The notes beneath the pieces were generated by a model. It was not told the DNA's origin. It saw nothing but the letters and a program-made list of their open reading frames with translations, and did no database searches. A stretch of DNA of 64,000 nucleotides from NCBI RefSeq assembly GCF_024594815.1, contig NZ_JANJOU010000008.1, positions 269,499 to 333,498 on the forward strand. Reading direction: 5' to 3'. The stretch is from Roseomonas populi. Its GTDB lineage: Bacteria > Pseudomonadota > Alphaproteobacteria > Acetobacterales > Acetobacteraceae. A program made the position numbers and the translations under genes. Positions 16,043 to 24,181 of this stretch are shown in pieces (within the stretch, counting starts at the first letter, position 1; the number at the start of each line of letters is the position of its first letter).

Positions 16043-17431
16043 CTAGGCAGCCCCGCTGCTCGTGTAGTCCGCAACGAGGTGCAGCATGGCACGCAGGCCG
16101 GGAAGCAGGCCGGACTTGTCCACTCGGAAGCGCGGGGAATGGTTCGTCGGCACCTCGCGCGGGTCGAGGCCCGGGGCAGTCACGCCGACATTGAAGAACA
16201 GGCCCGGCACGGAGCGGGAGAAGTAGGAGAAGTCCTCCGCCGCCATTCCGGGCGGCATCAGCCGGAGCTCGCCTGCGGCGACCACGCGGGCGAGGCTCGG
16301 CGCCATGCGGGCGGTGAGCGCAGGGTCGTTCGCATTGCTCGGATAGCCGGTCGGGGACCAGTCTACTTCGGCGCGGCCGTCCATGCCCGCCGCGACGCTC
16401 TCGGCCACCTCCTTCGTCCGGCGCATGATGAACCTGCGGCGCTCCTCGTCGTAGGTGCGGAGAGTGCCGTTCAGCATGACGCTGTCCGGGATGATGTTGT
16501 TGCGGTTGCCGCCGTGGATCTGCCCGACCGTCAGCACCGAAGGGGAATTCACGTCCACCTGGCGGCTCTGGATGGTCTGGAGTGCCGTCACGATCTGGGC
16601 GGCGATGACGATCGGGTCCACCCCGGCCCAGGGGCGCGCGCCGTGGGTCTGGCGGCCGCGGACGGTGATGGTGAACTCGTCGGCGCTGGCGTTGGCAGGG
16701 CCGGGGCGGTAGCCGAGCTGGCCGGCGCTGAGGCCGCTGGTGACGTGCAGGCCAAAAACCACCTCGGGGCGCGTCGTCTCGAAGGCGCCTTCCTCCAGCA
16801 TGCGGCGGGCGCCCCCAATCTCGCGGCCGGGCAGCCCCTCCTCGGCGGGCTGGAAGATGAGGACCACCGTTCCCTTGAGGTCGGCGCGGTGCTTCGCGAG
16901 GACCTCCGCGGCGGCCATCAGGATGGCCGTGTGGCAGTCGTGGCCGCAGGCATGCATCACGCCGACATCCTGACCGCCCCAGTTCGTGCGGGCCCGGGAC
17001 GCAAAGGGAAGATCCACCTCCTCCGCCACCGGCAGCGCGTCCATGTCGGCGCGCAGCGCCACGACAGGGCCGGGGCCGCCCTCGCCGCGCAGCGTGGCGA
17101 CGATGCCGGTCACCGCGACCTTCTCCCGGACGGAGTAGCCGAGGCCGCGCAAGTGGGCTGCGACGAGACCCGAGGTGCGGACCTCCTGGTTCCCAAGCTC
17201 CGGGTTCTGGTGGATGTCGCGGCGCCACCCGATCATCCGCGGCTCGATCACGCGGGCGGCCTCGTCGAGGGCGGCGTGAAAGGGGCGAGCCGGGCCGGCG
17301 GCCACGCCATCCCGCGTCTGCGCCCGCGCCCCGAGGGGCAGGACGCAGCAGGCGCAGGCGGCAGCAAGGAAGCCGCGCCGGGCCAGCGGCGCGTCGGCGA
17401 CCAGGCTCTTCGAGAAGGGGCGACGGAACAT
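16043..17431 (-). CDS. Exported M20 family amidohydrolase (hippurate/IAA-amino acid hydrolase type)
   Basis: A 462-residue protein. The N terminus ARRGFLAAACACCVLPLGARA is a Tat-style signal, so it acts in the periplasm. The metal site is evident: LRADMDALPV, MHACGHDCHTA, FQPAEEG and the C-terminal AAEDFSYF, with H in TNHSPRF. The dimerisation domain has RGRQTHGARPWAGVDPI. The subfamily cleaves N-acyl amino acids such as hippurate or indoleacetyl-amino acids. It lies downstream of the IclR regulator of the terephthalate cluster on the same strand but 380 bases away, so a link to that pathway (release of an aromatic acid from an amide) is only possible. Confidence 0.88.
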   Translation of the reverse strand: MFRRPFSKSLVADAPLARRGFLAAACACCVLPLGARAQTRDGVAAGPARPFHAALDEAARVIEPRMIGWRRDIHQNPELGNQEVRTSGLVAAHLRGLGYSVREKVAVTGIVATLRGEGGPGPVVALRADMDALPVAEEVDLPFASRARTNWGGQDVGVMHACGHDCHTAILMAAAEVLAKHRADLKGTVVLIFQPAEEGLPGREIGGARRMLEEGAFETTRPEVVFGLHVTSGLSAGQLGYRPGPANASADEFTITVRGRQTHGARPWAGVDPIVIAAQIVTALQTIQSRQVDVNSPSVLTVGQIHGGNRNNIIPDSVMLNGTLRTYDEERRRFIMRRTKEVAESVAAGMDGRAEVDWSPTGYPSNANDPALTARMAPSLARVVAAGELRLMPPGMAAEDFSYFSRSVPGLFFNVGVTAPGLDPREVPTNHSPRFRVDKSGLLPGLRAMLHLVADYTSSGAA

Positions 17432-17814
17432 GGGCGGGCTCCCGGCCGGGCAGAGCAGGAAACTTAAGACGCCACGCCCAGGGGCTGGCAAGACATTAGG
17501 CCGGTGCCTAGCCGCCGACGCGGCGACGGGAATGGCCGTGGACGACGACCCGCTTCTTCGCGCCGTCCGGCAAGCGGACGGGCCGCTCCCGGCCAGTTGC
17601 GAGGCTGAGTGGTCAAGGTGCCCGGTGCTTCCCCCTGTGTGCTGGCCGCGTGGTGGACGGCGTGCGATCTGAATGCTTCTCGCCATGGTGCGTCGAAGAG
17701 CATGCATTCTGCTTTCGGCCATCTTCGCCCATCTGCTGGGGGACCACATCGGTGATCCGCTCGGTGCGGCTGCCCCCAGACGCCCTCATCCGTTCCCGAC
17801 GAGCGGCGCAGCGT
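17432..17814. other. Intergenic stretch without a recognisable gene
   Basis: 383 bases between the amidohydrolase start and the IclR stop. It should contain the amidohydrolase promoter. No frame shows family resemblance and no clear terminator hairpin was found. Confidence 0.4.
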
Positions 17815-18603
17815 TCAAAGGTGGACGGAGAGCCGCCGCGCCCCGTTGAGGATAAGTGGCAGCAGGTCGCGCTCAGCCTCCTGCAAGCTGCGCCGGCTCG
17901 GCTGCGTGCTCACGCTCATTGCCGCGACGACACCCCCGGACAGGTCCCGCACGGGCACGGCGAGGGAGAGCAGCCCCAGCTCCAGTTCCTCGTCGCAGGC
18001 GGCGTAGCCGGCCGTTCGGGCGCGTTCGATGCGGGCCCGCACCTCCTCAGGCGCCGTCGCGGTGTGGCGGGTCAGCGGCTCGAGGCGCGCGGCGCCGAGG
18101 TGGGCGGCGATCACGTCCTCGGGGAGGCCGGCGAGCAGGACCCGCCCGGTGGCCGAGCACCAGGCGGGCAGGCGCGACCCGATCCCCGGCCCGACCGAGA
18201 CCATCCGGTGCGGCGCCGAGCGGGCGACGAAGACTGTCTCCGACCCGTCGAGGATCGCGAGTGAAACGGCCTCCCCGGCCGCCTCCTGGACCGCCTCCAG
18301 CACCGGCTGGGCGAGACGCGGCAGCGGCGTGGCAGAGAGGAAGGCGTAGCCGAGGCGCAGCATGCGCGGCTGCGGCGCGAAGCTGCGCCCGTCATGTGTC
18401 ACGTACCCGAGTTCAAGCAGCGTCAGCAGGCAGCGCCGCGCCGTGGCCCGCGACAGCCCGGTCCGGCGCGCGGCCTCGGCCAGGGTCAGGCGCGGCGCGC
18501 CCTCCCCGAAGCACTCGAGGATGGCAAGCCCTTTCGCCAGCCCCGCCATGGCCTCTTTCCGCTCAGGCTCCTCTGCCGCCACCGCTTCCCTCCCGCCCTG
18601 CAT
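17815..18603 (-). CDS. tphR: IclR family regulator of the terephthalate cluster (TphR-like)
   Basis: A 262-residue IclR/PcaR-type regulator. The winged helix-turn-helix spans ~residues 20-80 (GLAKGLAILECFGEGAPRLT, EAARRTGLSRATARRCLLTL, ELGYVTHDGRSF). The effector domain contains VARSAPHRMVSVGPGIGSRLP, CSATGRVLLAGLPED, GYAACDEELELGLLSLAVPV. The start has GGGGAG upstream. It is divergent from the terephthalate binding protein and dioxygenase operon with palindromes between. Known TphR proteins are IclR-type activators responding to terephthalate; position and family make the same role likely here. Confidence 0.8.
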   Translation of the reverse strand: MQGGREAVAAEEPERKEAMAGLAKGLAILECFGEGAPRLTLAEAARRTGLSRATARRCLLTLLELGYVTHDGRSFAPQPRMLRLGYAFLSATPLPRLAQPVLEAVQEAAGEAVSLAILDGSETVFVARSAPHRMVSVGPGIGSRLPAWCSATGRVLLAGLPEDVIAAHLGAARLEPLTRHTATAPEEVRARIERARTAGYAACDEELELGLLSLAVPVRDLSGGVVAAMSVSTQPSRRSLQEAERDLLPLILNGARRLSVHL

Positions 18604-18640
18604 TGACGGCTCCCCGCTCCGCAGAGCAGAATGTTCGTAA

Positions 18641-18666
18641 ATCGGCCGATAGTTCGATAATCGAAC
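18641..18666. promoter_or_regulatory. Tandem palindromes, likely IclR/TphR operator
   Basis: Two adjacent perfect palindromes lie in the 103-base gap between tphR and tphC: ATCGGCCGAT (18641-18650) and GTTCGAT-A-ATCGAAC (18652-18666). IclR regulators bind 14-15 bp palindromes of this form in divergent promoters. The AT-richer context marks the promoter region for one or both directions. Confidence 0.6.
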
Positions 18667-18706
18667 ATACAGCTTGGGTCAAGGCTGGACCGGAGGAAGA
18701 CGGGTC

Positions 18707-19699
18707 TTGGGAATTGTGAATCGCCGCGGGCTCCTGGCGTCGCCGCTGCTGGCCGCCCTCGCGTCCTCCCGGGTCGGGGCCCAGCCCTCGCCGGGGAACC
18801 CCGCTTATCCGAGCCGCCCGGTGCGGGTGATCGTGCCCTTCCCGGCAGGCGGGTCGAACGACACCTCCGCGCGGGTCGCCGCGGAGCAGCTCCGCACCCT
18901 CTGGGGCCAGCCCTTCGTGGTGGAGAACCTCTCCGGAGCCGGCGGCAACGTGGGGACGGCGAACTTCGCCAGGGCCGAGCCCGACGGCTACACCCTGCTC
19001 GTCACCCCGCCCGGCCCGCTCTCGATCAATCAGTTCCTCTTCCGCGACCTTGGCTTCGCGCCGGAGGGCTTCGTGCCGGTCACGGTGCTCTGCGAGACGC
19101 CGAACGTGGCCATCGTCTCCATCGCCAGCGGCATCCGCACGTTCGGGGAACTGATCGAGCGCGCGAAGGCGCGGCCGGAGACGCTCACCTACGCCTCCCA
19201 GGGGGTGGGAACCACCTCCCACCTCACCGCCGCGCTGTTCCAGGACCTGACTGGCACGAAGCTCGTGCACGTCCCCTATCGGGGCGAGGCGCCGGCCATG
19301 ACGGACGTGGTGGGCGGGCGCGTGGACATGATCTTCTCCAACGTCACCGGCGCGCTGACGCAGCACCAGGCCGGGCGCGTGCGGATGCTCGCCGTGGCCG
19401 ACACGGAGCGCGCGCCGGAGGTCCCGGACGTGCCGACCGCGGCGGAGGCGGGGCTCCCCGGCTTCCAGTCCACCGCCTGGTTCGCGGCCGTCGCCCCCGC
19501 CGGCACCCCCGCCCCCGTCGTCGCCCGCCTCTACGAGGGCCTGTCCCAGGTGCTGCGCTCCCCCGAGGTGCAGCGCCGCTACCGCGAGCTGGGCGCAGCC
19601 GTGGTGGGCAAGACGCCCGCCGAGACCGCCGCCTTCGTCGCGGCCGAGCGCACACGCTGGGGCGCCCTGGTGCAGCGCGCCAACGTCACCGTGGAATGA
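18707..19699 (+). CDS. tphC: Bug-family binding protein of the terephthalate cluster (TphC-like)
   Basis: About 330 residues. Signal peptide [20 protein letters not shown] ends at AQ. Bug motifs: [59 protein letters not shown] and [18 protein letters not shown]. TphC of Comamonas belongs to this family and presents terephthalate to a TctAB-type permease. TTG at 18707 is preferred because GGAGGA lies nine bases upstream; a GTG at 18716 is also possible. Its stop overlaps the dioxygenase start by four bases, tying it to the pathway. Confidence 0.85.
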   Translation: MGIVNRRGLLASPLLAALASSRVGAQPSPGNPAYPSRPVRVIVPFPAGGSNDTSARVAAEQLRTLWGQPFVVENLSGAGGNVGTANFARAEPDGYTLLVTPPGPLSINQFLFRDLGFAPEGFVPVTVLCETPNVAIVSIASGIRTFGELIERAKARPETLTYASQGVGTTSHLTAALFQDLTGTKLVHVPYRGEAPAMTDVVGGRVDMIFSNVTGALTQHQAGRVRMLAVADTERAPEVPDVPTAAEAGLPGFQSTAWFAAVAPAGTPAPVVARLYEGLSQVLRSPEVQRRYRELGAAVVGKTPAETAAFVAAERTRWGALVQRANVTVE

Positions 19700-21000
19700 G
19701 CGGAGCCGTCGCCATGCCCGACCACAACCTGCCCGAGACCGCGCTTCCCCCCGGCCTCGTCACCCCGCCCGAGGTGCCCTGGCCCGAGGGGCTGACCCGC
19801 GTGCCTTACTGGGTCTTCCAGCGCGAGGACGTGGCGGCACTGGAGCAGACCCACGTCTTCCGCGGCGGAACCTGGAACTACCTCTGCCTTGAGGCGGAAA
19901 TCGCCAACCCCGGCGACTACCGCGCCACCACCCTCGGCGGCGTGCCGATCCTGGCGGTACGGGACCATGACGGCGAGATCTACGCCTTTGAGAACCGCTG
20001 CGTGCACCGCGGTGCCCTCATCGCGTTGGAGGATTTCGGCCACGCGCGGGAGTTCACCTGCGTCTACCACGCCTGGAGCTACGACCTGCAGGGCAACTTG
20101 AAGGGCGTGGCCTTCAAGGACGGCATCAACGGCCAGGGCGGCATGCCCGAGTGCTTCCGCATGTCCGAGCACTCCCCCCGCAAGCTTCGCACCGCCGTCG
20201 TTCACGGCCTCGTCTTTGCTTCGGCCTCCGAGACCGTGCCGCCGATCGAGGAATACCTCGGCGACGAGATCATGGAGCGCATCGGCCGGGTGCTGGGCGG
20301 GCGCGAGGTGGAAGTGATCGGGCGCTTCACCCAGGAGCTGCCGAACAACTGGAAGCTCTACGTGGAGAACGTGCGGGACAGCTATCACGCATCCCTCCTG
20401 CACCTGTTCTTCACCACCTTCGAGCTGAACAGGCTCAACATGAAGGGCGGCCTCATCGTCTCGGAATCCGGCGGCAACCACGTCTCCTACTCCGCAATCG
20501 ACCGCGAGGCCGAAGCGAAGGCGAAGGCCGCGAACGACTACGCCGCGCAGAACATCCGTTCCGAGAGCGACTACCGCCTGAAGGATCCCAGCGTGCTGGA
20601 GGGCGAGGACGAGTTCGGCGATGGCGTGACGCTGCAGATCCTCTCCGTCTTTCCCGGCTTCGTCCTGCAGCAGATCCAGAACGCGCTGGCCATCCGGCAG
20701 GTGGTGCCGCGCGGCGTGGGGCGGACGGACCTGCACTGGACCTATATCGGCTTCAAGGACGACAGCCCGGCGCTGCGGAAGATGCGCCTGAAGCAGGGCA
20801 ACCTCGTCGGCCCGGCCGGCTACGTCTCCATGGAGGATGGGTGCGTCGGCGGCTTCGTGCAGCGCGGCGTGGTCGGCGCCTCCGACCGGCACGCGGTGCT
20901 GGAGATGGGCGGGACGGACGCGGCGAGCACGCGCACCCGCGCGACCGAGGCGTCCGTCCGCGGCTTCTGGAAGGCCTATCGGGAGTGCACGGGGCTCTGA
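19696..21000 (+). CDS. tphA2: Terephthalate 1,2-dioxygenase, oxygenase large subunit
   Basis: A 434-residue Rieske non-haem iron oxygenase alpha subunit. The Rieske cluster ligands are Cys102/His104 ([11 protein letters not shown]) and Cys122/His125 ([10 protein letters not shown]). The mononuclear iron site is DSYHASLLH (Asp228, His231, His236). Long segments match what I recall of Comamonas TphA2: [62 protein letters not shown] and [10 protein letters not shown]. The enzyme converts terephthalate, O2 and NADPH to the 1,2-cis-dihydrodiol. It starts in a four-base overlap with tphC. The family match is strong enough to prefer terephthalate over anthranilate or salicylate dioxygenases. Confidence 0.9.
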   Translation: MSGAVAMPDHNLPETALPPGLVTPPEVPWPEGLTRVPYWVFQREDVAALEQTHVFRGGTWNYLCLEAEIANPGDYRATTLGGVPILAVRDHDGEIYAFENRCVHRGALIALEDFGHAREFTCVYHAWSYDLQGNLKGVAFKDGINGQGGMPECFRMSEHSPRKLRTAVVHGLVFASASETVPPIEEYLGDEIMERIGRVLGGREVEVIGRFTQELPNNWKLYVENVRDSYHASLLHLFFTTFELNRLNMKGGLIVSESGGNHVSYSAIDREAEAKAKAANDYAAQNIRSESDYRLKDPSVLEGEDEFGDGVTLQILSVFPGFVLQQIQNALAIRQVVPRGVGRTDLHWTYIGFKDDSPALRKMRLKQGNLVGPAGYVSMEDGCVGGFVQRGVVGASDRHAVLEMGGTDAASTRTRATEASVRGFWKAYRECTGL

Positions 21001-21464
21001 TGCAGATCACCGACATCATGGCGGCGCAGGCGCGCTACGCCCGCTGCATCGACACGGACAAGCTGGAAGCCTGGCCGGACTTCTTCACGGAAGACTGCCT
21101 CTACCGGATCACCACGGCGGAGAACCACCGCCTGGGCTTCCCTGCCGGCATCATCTGGGCCGACAGCCGCGGGATGCTGGAGGACCGGGTGGCCGCCCTG
21201 CGCGACGCGAACATCTACGAGCGCCATTCCTACCGCCACGTCCTCGGCCTCCCCTTGCTGGAGGAGGAAGGCCCGGAAGGCACGCGGAGCGAGACGCCGT
21301 TCCTCGTCGCCCGCATCATGCGGGACGGTGCGACCGACCTCTTCGCCACCGGCCGCTACCTCGACCTCTGGCGCGCGGATGCGGCGGGCACGCCGAAGCT
21401 CGCGGAGCGGATCGTGGTCTGCGACAGCTCGCGGACCGACACGCTGCTGGCGCTGCCGCTCTAG
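21000..21464 (+). CDS. tphA3: Terephthalate 1,2-dioxygenase, oxygenase small subunit
   Basis: A 154-residue ring-hydroxylating dioxygenase beta subunit of the NTF2-like fold, the same length as known TphA3. Diagnostic segments are ACRID-like ARYARCIDTDKLEAWPDFF, CLYRITTAENH and ERHSYRHVLG. It packs with the large subunit in an alpha3beta3 complex and is structural, not redox-active. The ATG overlaps the large-subunit stop (TGATG), so the two are translationally coupled, and the reductase starts right after its TAG. Confidence 0.9.
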   Translation: MQITDIMAAQARYARCIDTDKLEAWPDFFTEDCLYRITTAENHRLGFPAGIIWADSRGMLEDRVAALRDANIYERHSYRHVLGLPLLEEEGPEGTRSETPFLVARIMRDGATDLFATGRYLDLWRADAAGTPKLAERIVVCDSSRTDTLLALPL

Positions 21465-21465
21465 C

Positions 21466-22488
21466 ATGGAGTGGACCGTGCAGGTCGCCCACAGCGACCA
21501 CCGTTTCCCCTGCGCCCCGGACGAGACGATCCTGGAGGCCGCGCAGCGCGCCGGGCTGGAGATCCCCTACTCCTGCCGCAAGGGCGTCTGCATCACCTGC
21601 CAGGGCAAGGTTTCCGCCGGCGCGGTGGAGTCCTCCGGCACGGTGCGCTCGGCCGAGGAGGGCGGGACCTTCGACGCGCTCTTCTGCGCCTCGCGCCCGC
21701 GCTCTGACGTCACCATCGCCCCGCGCCGCATCTCCCGCCCCCTCGGGATGGGCCAGCCGCGGGAGGTGACGGCGCGGGTGTTCCGCAAGCAGCTCGTCGC
21801 GCCCGGCGTGACGCGGCTGCACCTGCGCTTCCCCATCGGCCAGCGCGTCGCCTTCAAGGCGGGGCAGTACATGGACGTGCTGCTACCGGGCGGCGAGCGG
21901 CGCTCCTACTCGATGGCGAATTCTCCGGCCGAGGCGGACGGGGTGCAGATGCATGTCCGCATGCACCCCGGCGGCGCCTTCTCGGACGCGCTGCTGGCCG
22001 GGCTGCAGCCCGGCGACGCGCTGCGCCTGAAGATGCCCTACGGCGAGGTGGAGCCGGACGGGCAAGACCCGCGCCCCCTTCTCCTCCTCGCCACCGGCAC
22101 CGGCTTTGCCCCTGTCGCCTCCATCCTGGAGGAGGCGGTGCGCCGCCGCTGGATGCGCCCCCTGATCCTGTACCGCGGCGGCCGCCGGCCGGACGACCTC
22201 TACCTCCCCGAGCTTCCCGCGCGATGGGCCCGGCGCCTGCGGGACTTCCGCTACATCCCCGTCCTCTCGCAGCCCGACCCCTCCTGGGCCGGGCGCACCG
22301 GCCGGGTGCCGGCGACCGCGGCGGCCGACCATCCGGCCATGTCGGGCCTGCAGGTCTACGCTTCCGGCAGCCCCGCCATGGTGGCCTCGGCCCGCGAATC
22401 CTTCACGAAGCTGCACGGCCTGCCGGAGGCCGACTTCTTCGCGGACGCCTTCATCCCCTCGACCCAGCCCGGCGCGGAGGCCCCATGA
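21466..22488 (+). CDS. tphA1: Terephthalate dioxygenase reductase component
   Basis: A 340-residue reductase. The N-terminal plant-type [2Fe-2S] domain has Cys37, Cys42 and Cys45 (PYSCRKGVCITC) and Cys74 (ALFCASRP). It is followed by an FAD-binding barrel (AGQYMDVLLPGGERRSYSMA, with RSYS) and an NAD(P) domain (ATGTGFAPVASILEEA). Order and length match TphA1 of Comamonas (about 336 residues). It passes electrons from NAD(P)H to the Rieske oxygenase in the cytoplasm. The start follows the small-subunit stop within two bases; its end overlaps the next gene. Confidence 0.9.
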   Translation: MEWTVQVAHSDHRFPCAPDETILEAAQRAGLEIPYSCRKGVCITCQGKVSAGAVESSGTVRSAEEGGTFDALFCASRPRSDVTIAPRRISRPLGMGQPREVTARVFRKQLVAPGVTRLHLRFPIGQRVAFKAGQYMDVLLPGGERRSYSMANSPAEADGVQMHVRMHPGGAFSDALLAGLQPGDALRLKMPYGEVEPDGQDPRPLLLLATGTGFAPVASILEEAVRRRWMRPLILYRGGRRPDDLYLPELPARWARRLRDFRYIPVLSQPDPSWAGRTGRVPATAAADHPAMSGLQVYASGSPAMVASARESFTKLHGLPEADFFADAFIPSTQPGAEAP

Positions 22489-23501
22489 ACGCCACACCGC
22501 GCCGGCGCATCGCGCTGACCATCGGCGACCCGAACGGCATCGGGCCGGAGATCGCGGTGAAGGCCGCCGCCCTCGCCGCCTGTCGGCCGGACGGCCCGGT
22601 CCCCGTGCTGGTGGGCGATCCCGGGCCGATCCGGCACTACGCCGCCCGCCACGCGGATGGCCTGCCGATCCGCGCGGAGCCCGCGGCCTGGCGGGACGAG
22701 GGCGGGCTGAACATCGCCCCCGTGGAGGCGCTGCCGGACAGCGCCTTCCGGCCGGGCCAGGTCACGGCGGAGGCCGGGGCGGCGACGGTGGCCTATGTCC
22801 GCGAGGCCCTGGCCCTGGTCGGCGCCGGCGAGGCCGGGGCGATCATCGGCTGCCCGCACTCGGAAACGGCGGTGGCCACGGCCGGGATCCCGTTCAGCGG
22901 CTATCCCGGCCTCATCGCGGACCTGACGGGCGTCTCCCACGACGAGGTCTTCATGATGCTCGTCGGAGGCGGCCTGCGGATCGTCCACGCCACCCTGCAC
23001 GAGCGGCTCCAGACCGCGCTGGAGCGGGTGACGCCGGAACTCGTCGCCGCCGCCGCCCGGGCCGCCCACCGCGTCCTGGCCGGCTGGGGGATCCCCGATC
23101 CGCGGATCGGCGTCTTCGGCCTCAACCCCCATGCCGGCGAGGGCGGGCTGTTCGGCACCGAGGACGCCCGCGTGACCGAGCCCGCCGTGGCAGCGCTGCG
23201 GCGGGAGGGCATCCGCGCCGAGGGCCCGGCTGGCGCGGACGTCCTCCTCGCCAATCGGGCAATGGACGCCTACGTGGCGATCTATCACGACCAGGGGCAC
23301 ATCCCGATCAAGCTGCTGGCGCCGAGGCGCGCCTCGGCCCTTTCCATCGGGGCGAAGGTCCTCTTCTCCAGCGTCGGCCACGGCAGCGCCTTCGACATCG
23401 CCGGCCAGGGCATCGCCGATCCCGGCGCCGTCATGGCCACGCTGGCCCTCCTGAACGGTTCCGGGCAGGACGGCCTGGTGCCCGGGGCCGCGGCTTCCTG
23501 A
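22485..23501 (+). CDS. tphB: Terephthalate cis-dihydrodiol dehydrogenase (PdxA-like, TphB)
   Basis: A 338-residue member of the PdxA family: IGDPNGIGPEI at the N terminus, and metal-site motifs HATLH, FGLNPHAGEGG and IYHDQGHIP. On sequence alone it might be annotated as 4-hydroxythreonine-4-phosphate dehydrogenase. However, GCPHSETAVATAGIPFSGYP, MMLVGGGLRIVHATLHE, IPIKLLAP..ASALSIG and SSVGHGSAFDIAG match TphB as I recall it, and it ends the dioxygenase operon. TphB oxidises and decarboxylates the dihydrodiol of terephthalate to protocatechuate with NAD+. It overlaps the reductase stop by four bases. Confidence 0.88.
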   Translation: MNATPRRRIALTIGDPNGIGPEIAVKAAALAACRPDGPVPVLVGDPGPIRHYAARHADGLPIRAEPAAWRDEGGLNIAPVEALPDSAFRPGQVTAEAGAATVAYVREALALVGAGEAGAIIGCPHSETAVATAGIPFSGYPGLIADLTGVSHDEVFMMLVGGGLRIVHATLHERLQTALERVTPELVAAAARAAHRVLAGWGIPDPRIGVFGLNPHAGEGGLFGTEDARVTEPAVAALRREGIRAEGPAGADVLLANRAMDAYVAIYHDQGHIPIKLLAPRRASALSIGAKVLFSSVGHGSAFDIAGQGIADPGAVMATLALLNGSGQDGLVPGAAAS

Positions 23502-23954
23502 CGCCATGGACGGTAGCGAGCGCTACGACGCGACCGCGGTTCTCTCCGACGGTTCTGAAGTCGAGCGCCGGGACCGCATTCAGCACAGCGGGGCCGGCAC
23601 CTCGGACCACCGGATCGATCTGTAAGGTCGGTGGCGCTGTTCACGCCACGGTTGTCCAGGGCTGCTGATGCTTGCGCGGCGAAACCCGTCATCCCCCGCG
23701 CAGGCCAAGGCGCCGGGAACGCCGGGGATGTCGTGGCGTCAGCGCCTGCCCTCCGCTTCGTCGCACACCAATCCCGGAAGCGAACCTGCCGCCCCCTGGC
23801 CATCTTCGCCCGCCAGCTGGGCGCCCGCAGCGGCCCTTCGTAAGGTCTTCTCGGTTTGCTGGAAGCGGACGAGGCAAGGTGAGCCTGCCAGACGGGTGAC
23901 CCTTGCGGGGGAACCTGACCGACCGAACCGAGCTTTACGCCCCGGCTCGTGGTT
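23502..23954. other. Intergenic stretch downstream of the terephthalate operon
   Basis: About 450 bases with no recognisable gene. Several short frames exist on both strands but none has family resemblance or a ribosome site. The operon's transcription end should be here; I could not single out a convincing hairpin with a T-run. Confidence 0.4.
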
Positions 23955-23971
23955 GTAAGAAGAATTCTTAC
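23955..23971. promoter_or_regulatory. Inverted repeat upstream of the RHH gene, probable autoregulatory operator
   Basis: GTAAGAA-GAA-TTCTTAC is a perfect 7-3-7 inverted repeat 16 bases before the ATG of the ribbon-helix-helix protein. Ribbon-helix-helix antitoxins bind such short inverted repeats in their own promoter. It is an AT-rich island in GC-rich DNA. Confidence 0.6.
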
Positions 23972-23986
23972 CTCTAAGTGGACCCT

Positions 23987-24181
23987 ATGGCCGTCCGCCG
24001 AACCATCACCGTCTCGATCACCCCGCAGCAGGACGACCTGCTACGGAAGTGCGTTTCGTCGGGCCGGTTCGGCAGCGTGAGCGAGGTGATGCGCGCGGCC
24101 CTGCGCCTTCTAGAACGGGACGAAGCCGCATCAGCGGCTCCTGCGCCCAAGCTACCGGGCGACCTGACTGCCAATGTCTGA
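23987..24181 (+). CDS. Ribbon-helix-helix protein, ParD-type antitoxin-like
   Basis: A 64-residue protein. The N-terminal beta strand RRTITVSITPQQDDLL and helices FGSVSEVMRAALRLLERDE are the ribbon-helix-helix DNA-binding fold of ParD/CopG antitoxins. A ParE-like toxin normally follows, but here the next gene is a histidine kinase whose start overlaps this stop by eight bases. Either the toxin has been lost or the protein works as a stand-alone repressor of the kinase gene. A GTG at 23978 is an alternative start. Confidence 0.75.
   Translation: MAVRRTITVSITPQQDDLLRKCVSSGRFGSVSEVMRAALRLLERDEAASAAPAPKLPGDLTANV

Noticed and set aside
22485..23501. Annotation as pdxA (vitamin B6 biosynthesis)
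   Set aside because: Operon position and TphB-type sequence stretches favour the terephthalate dihydrodiol dehydrogenase.
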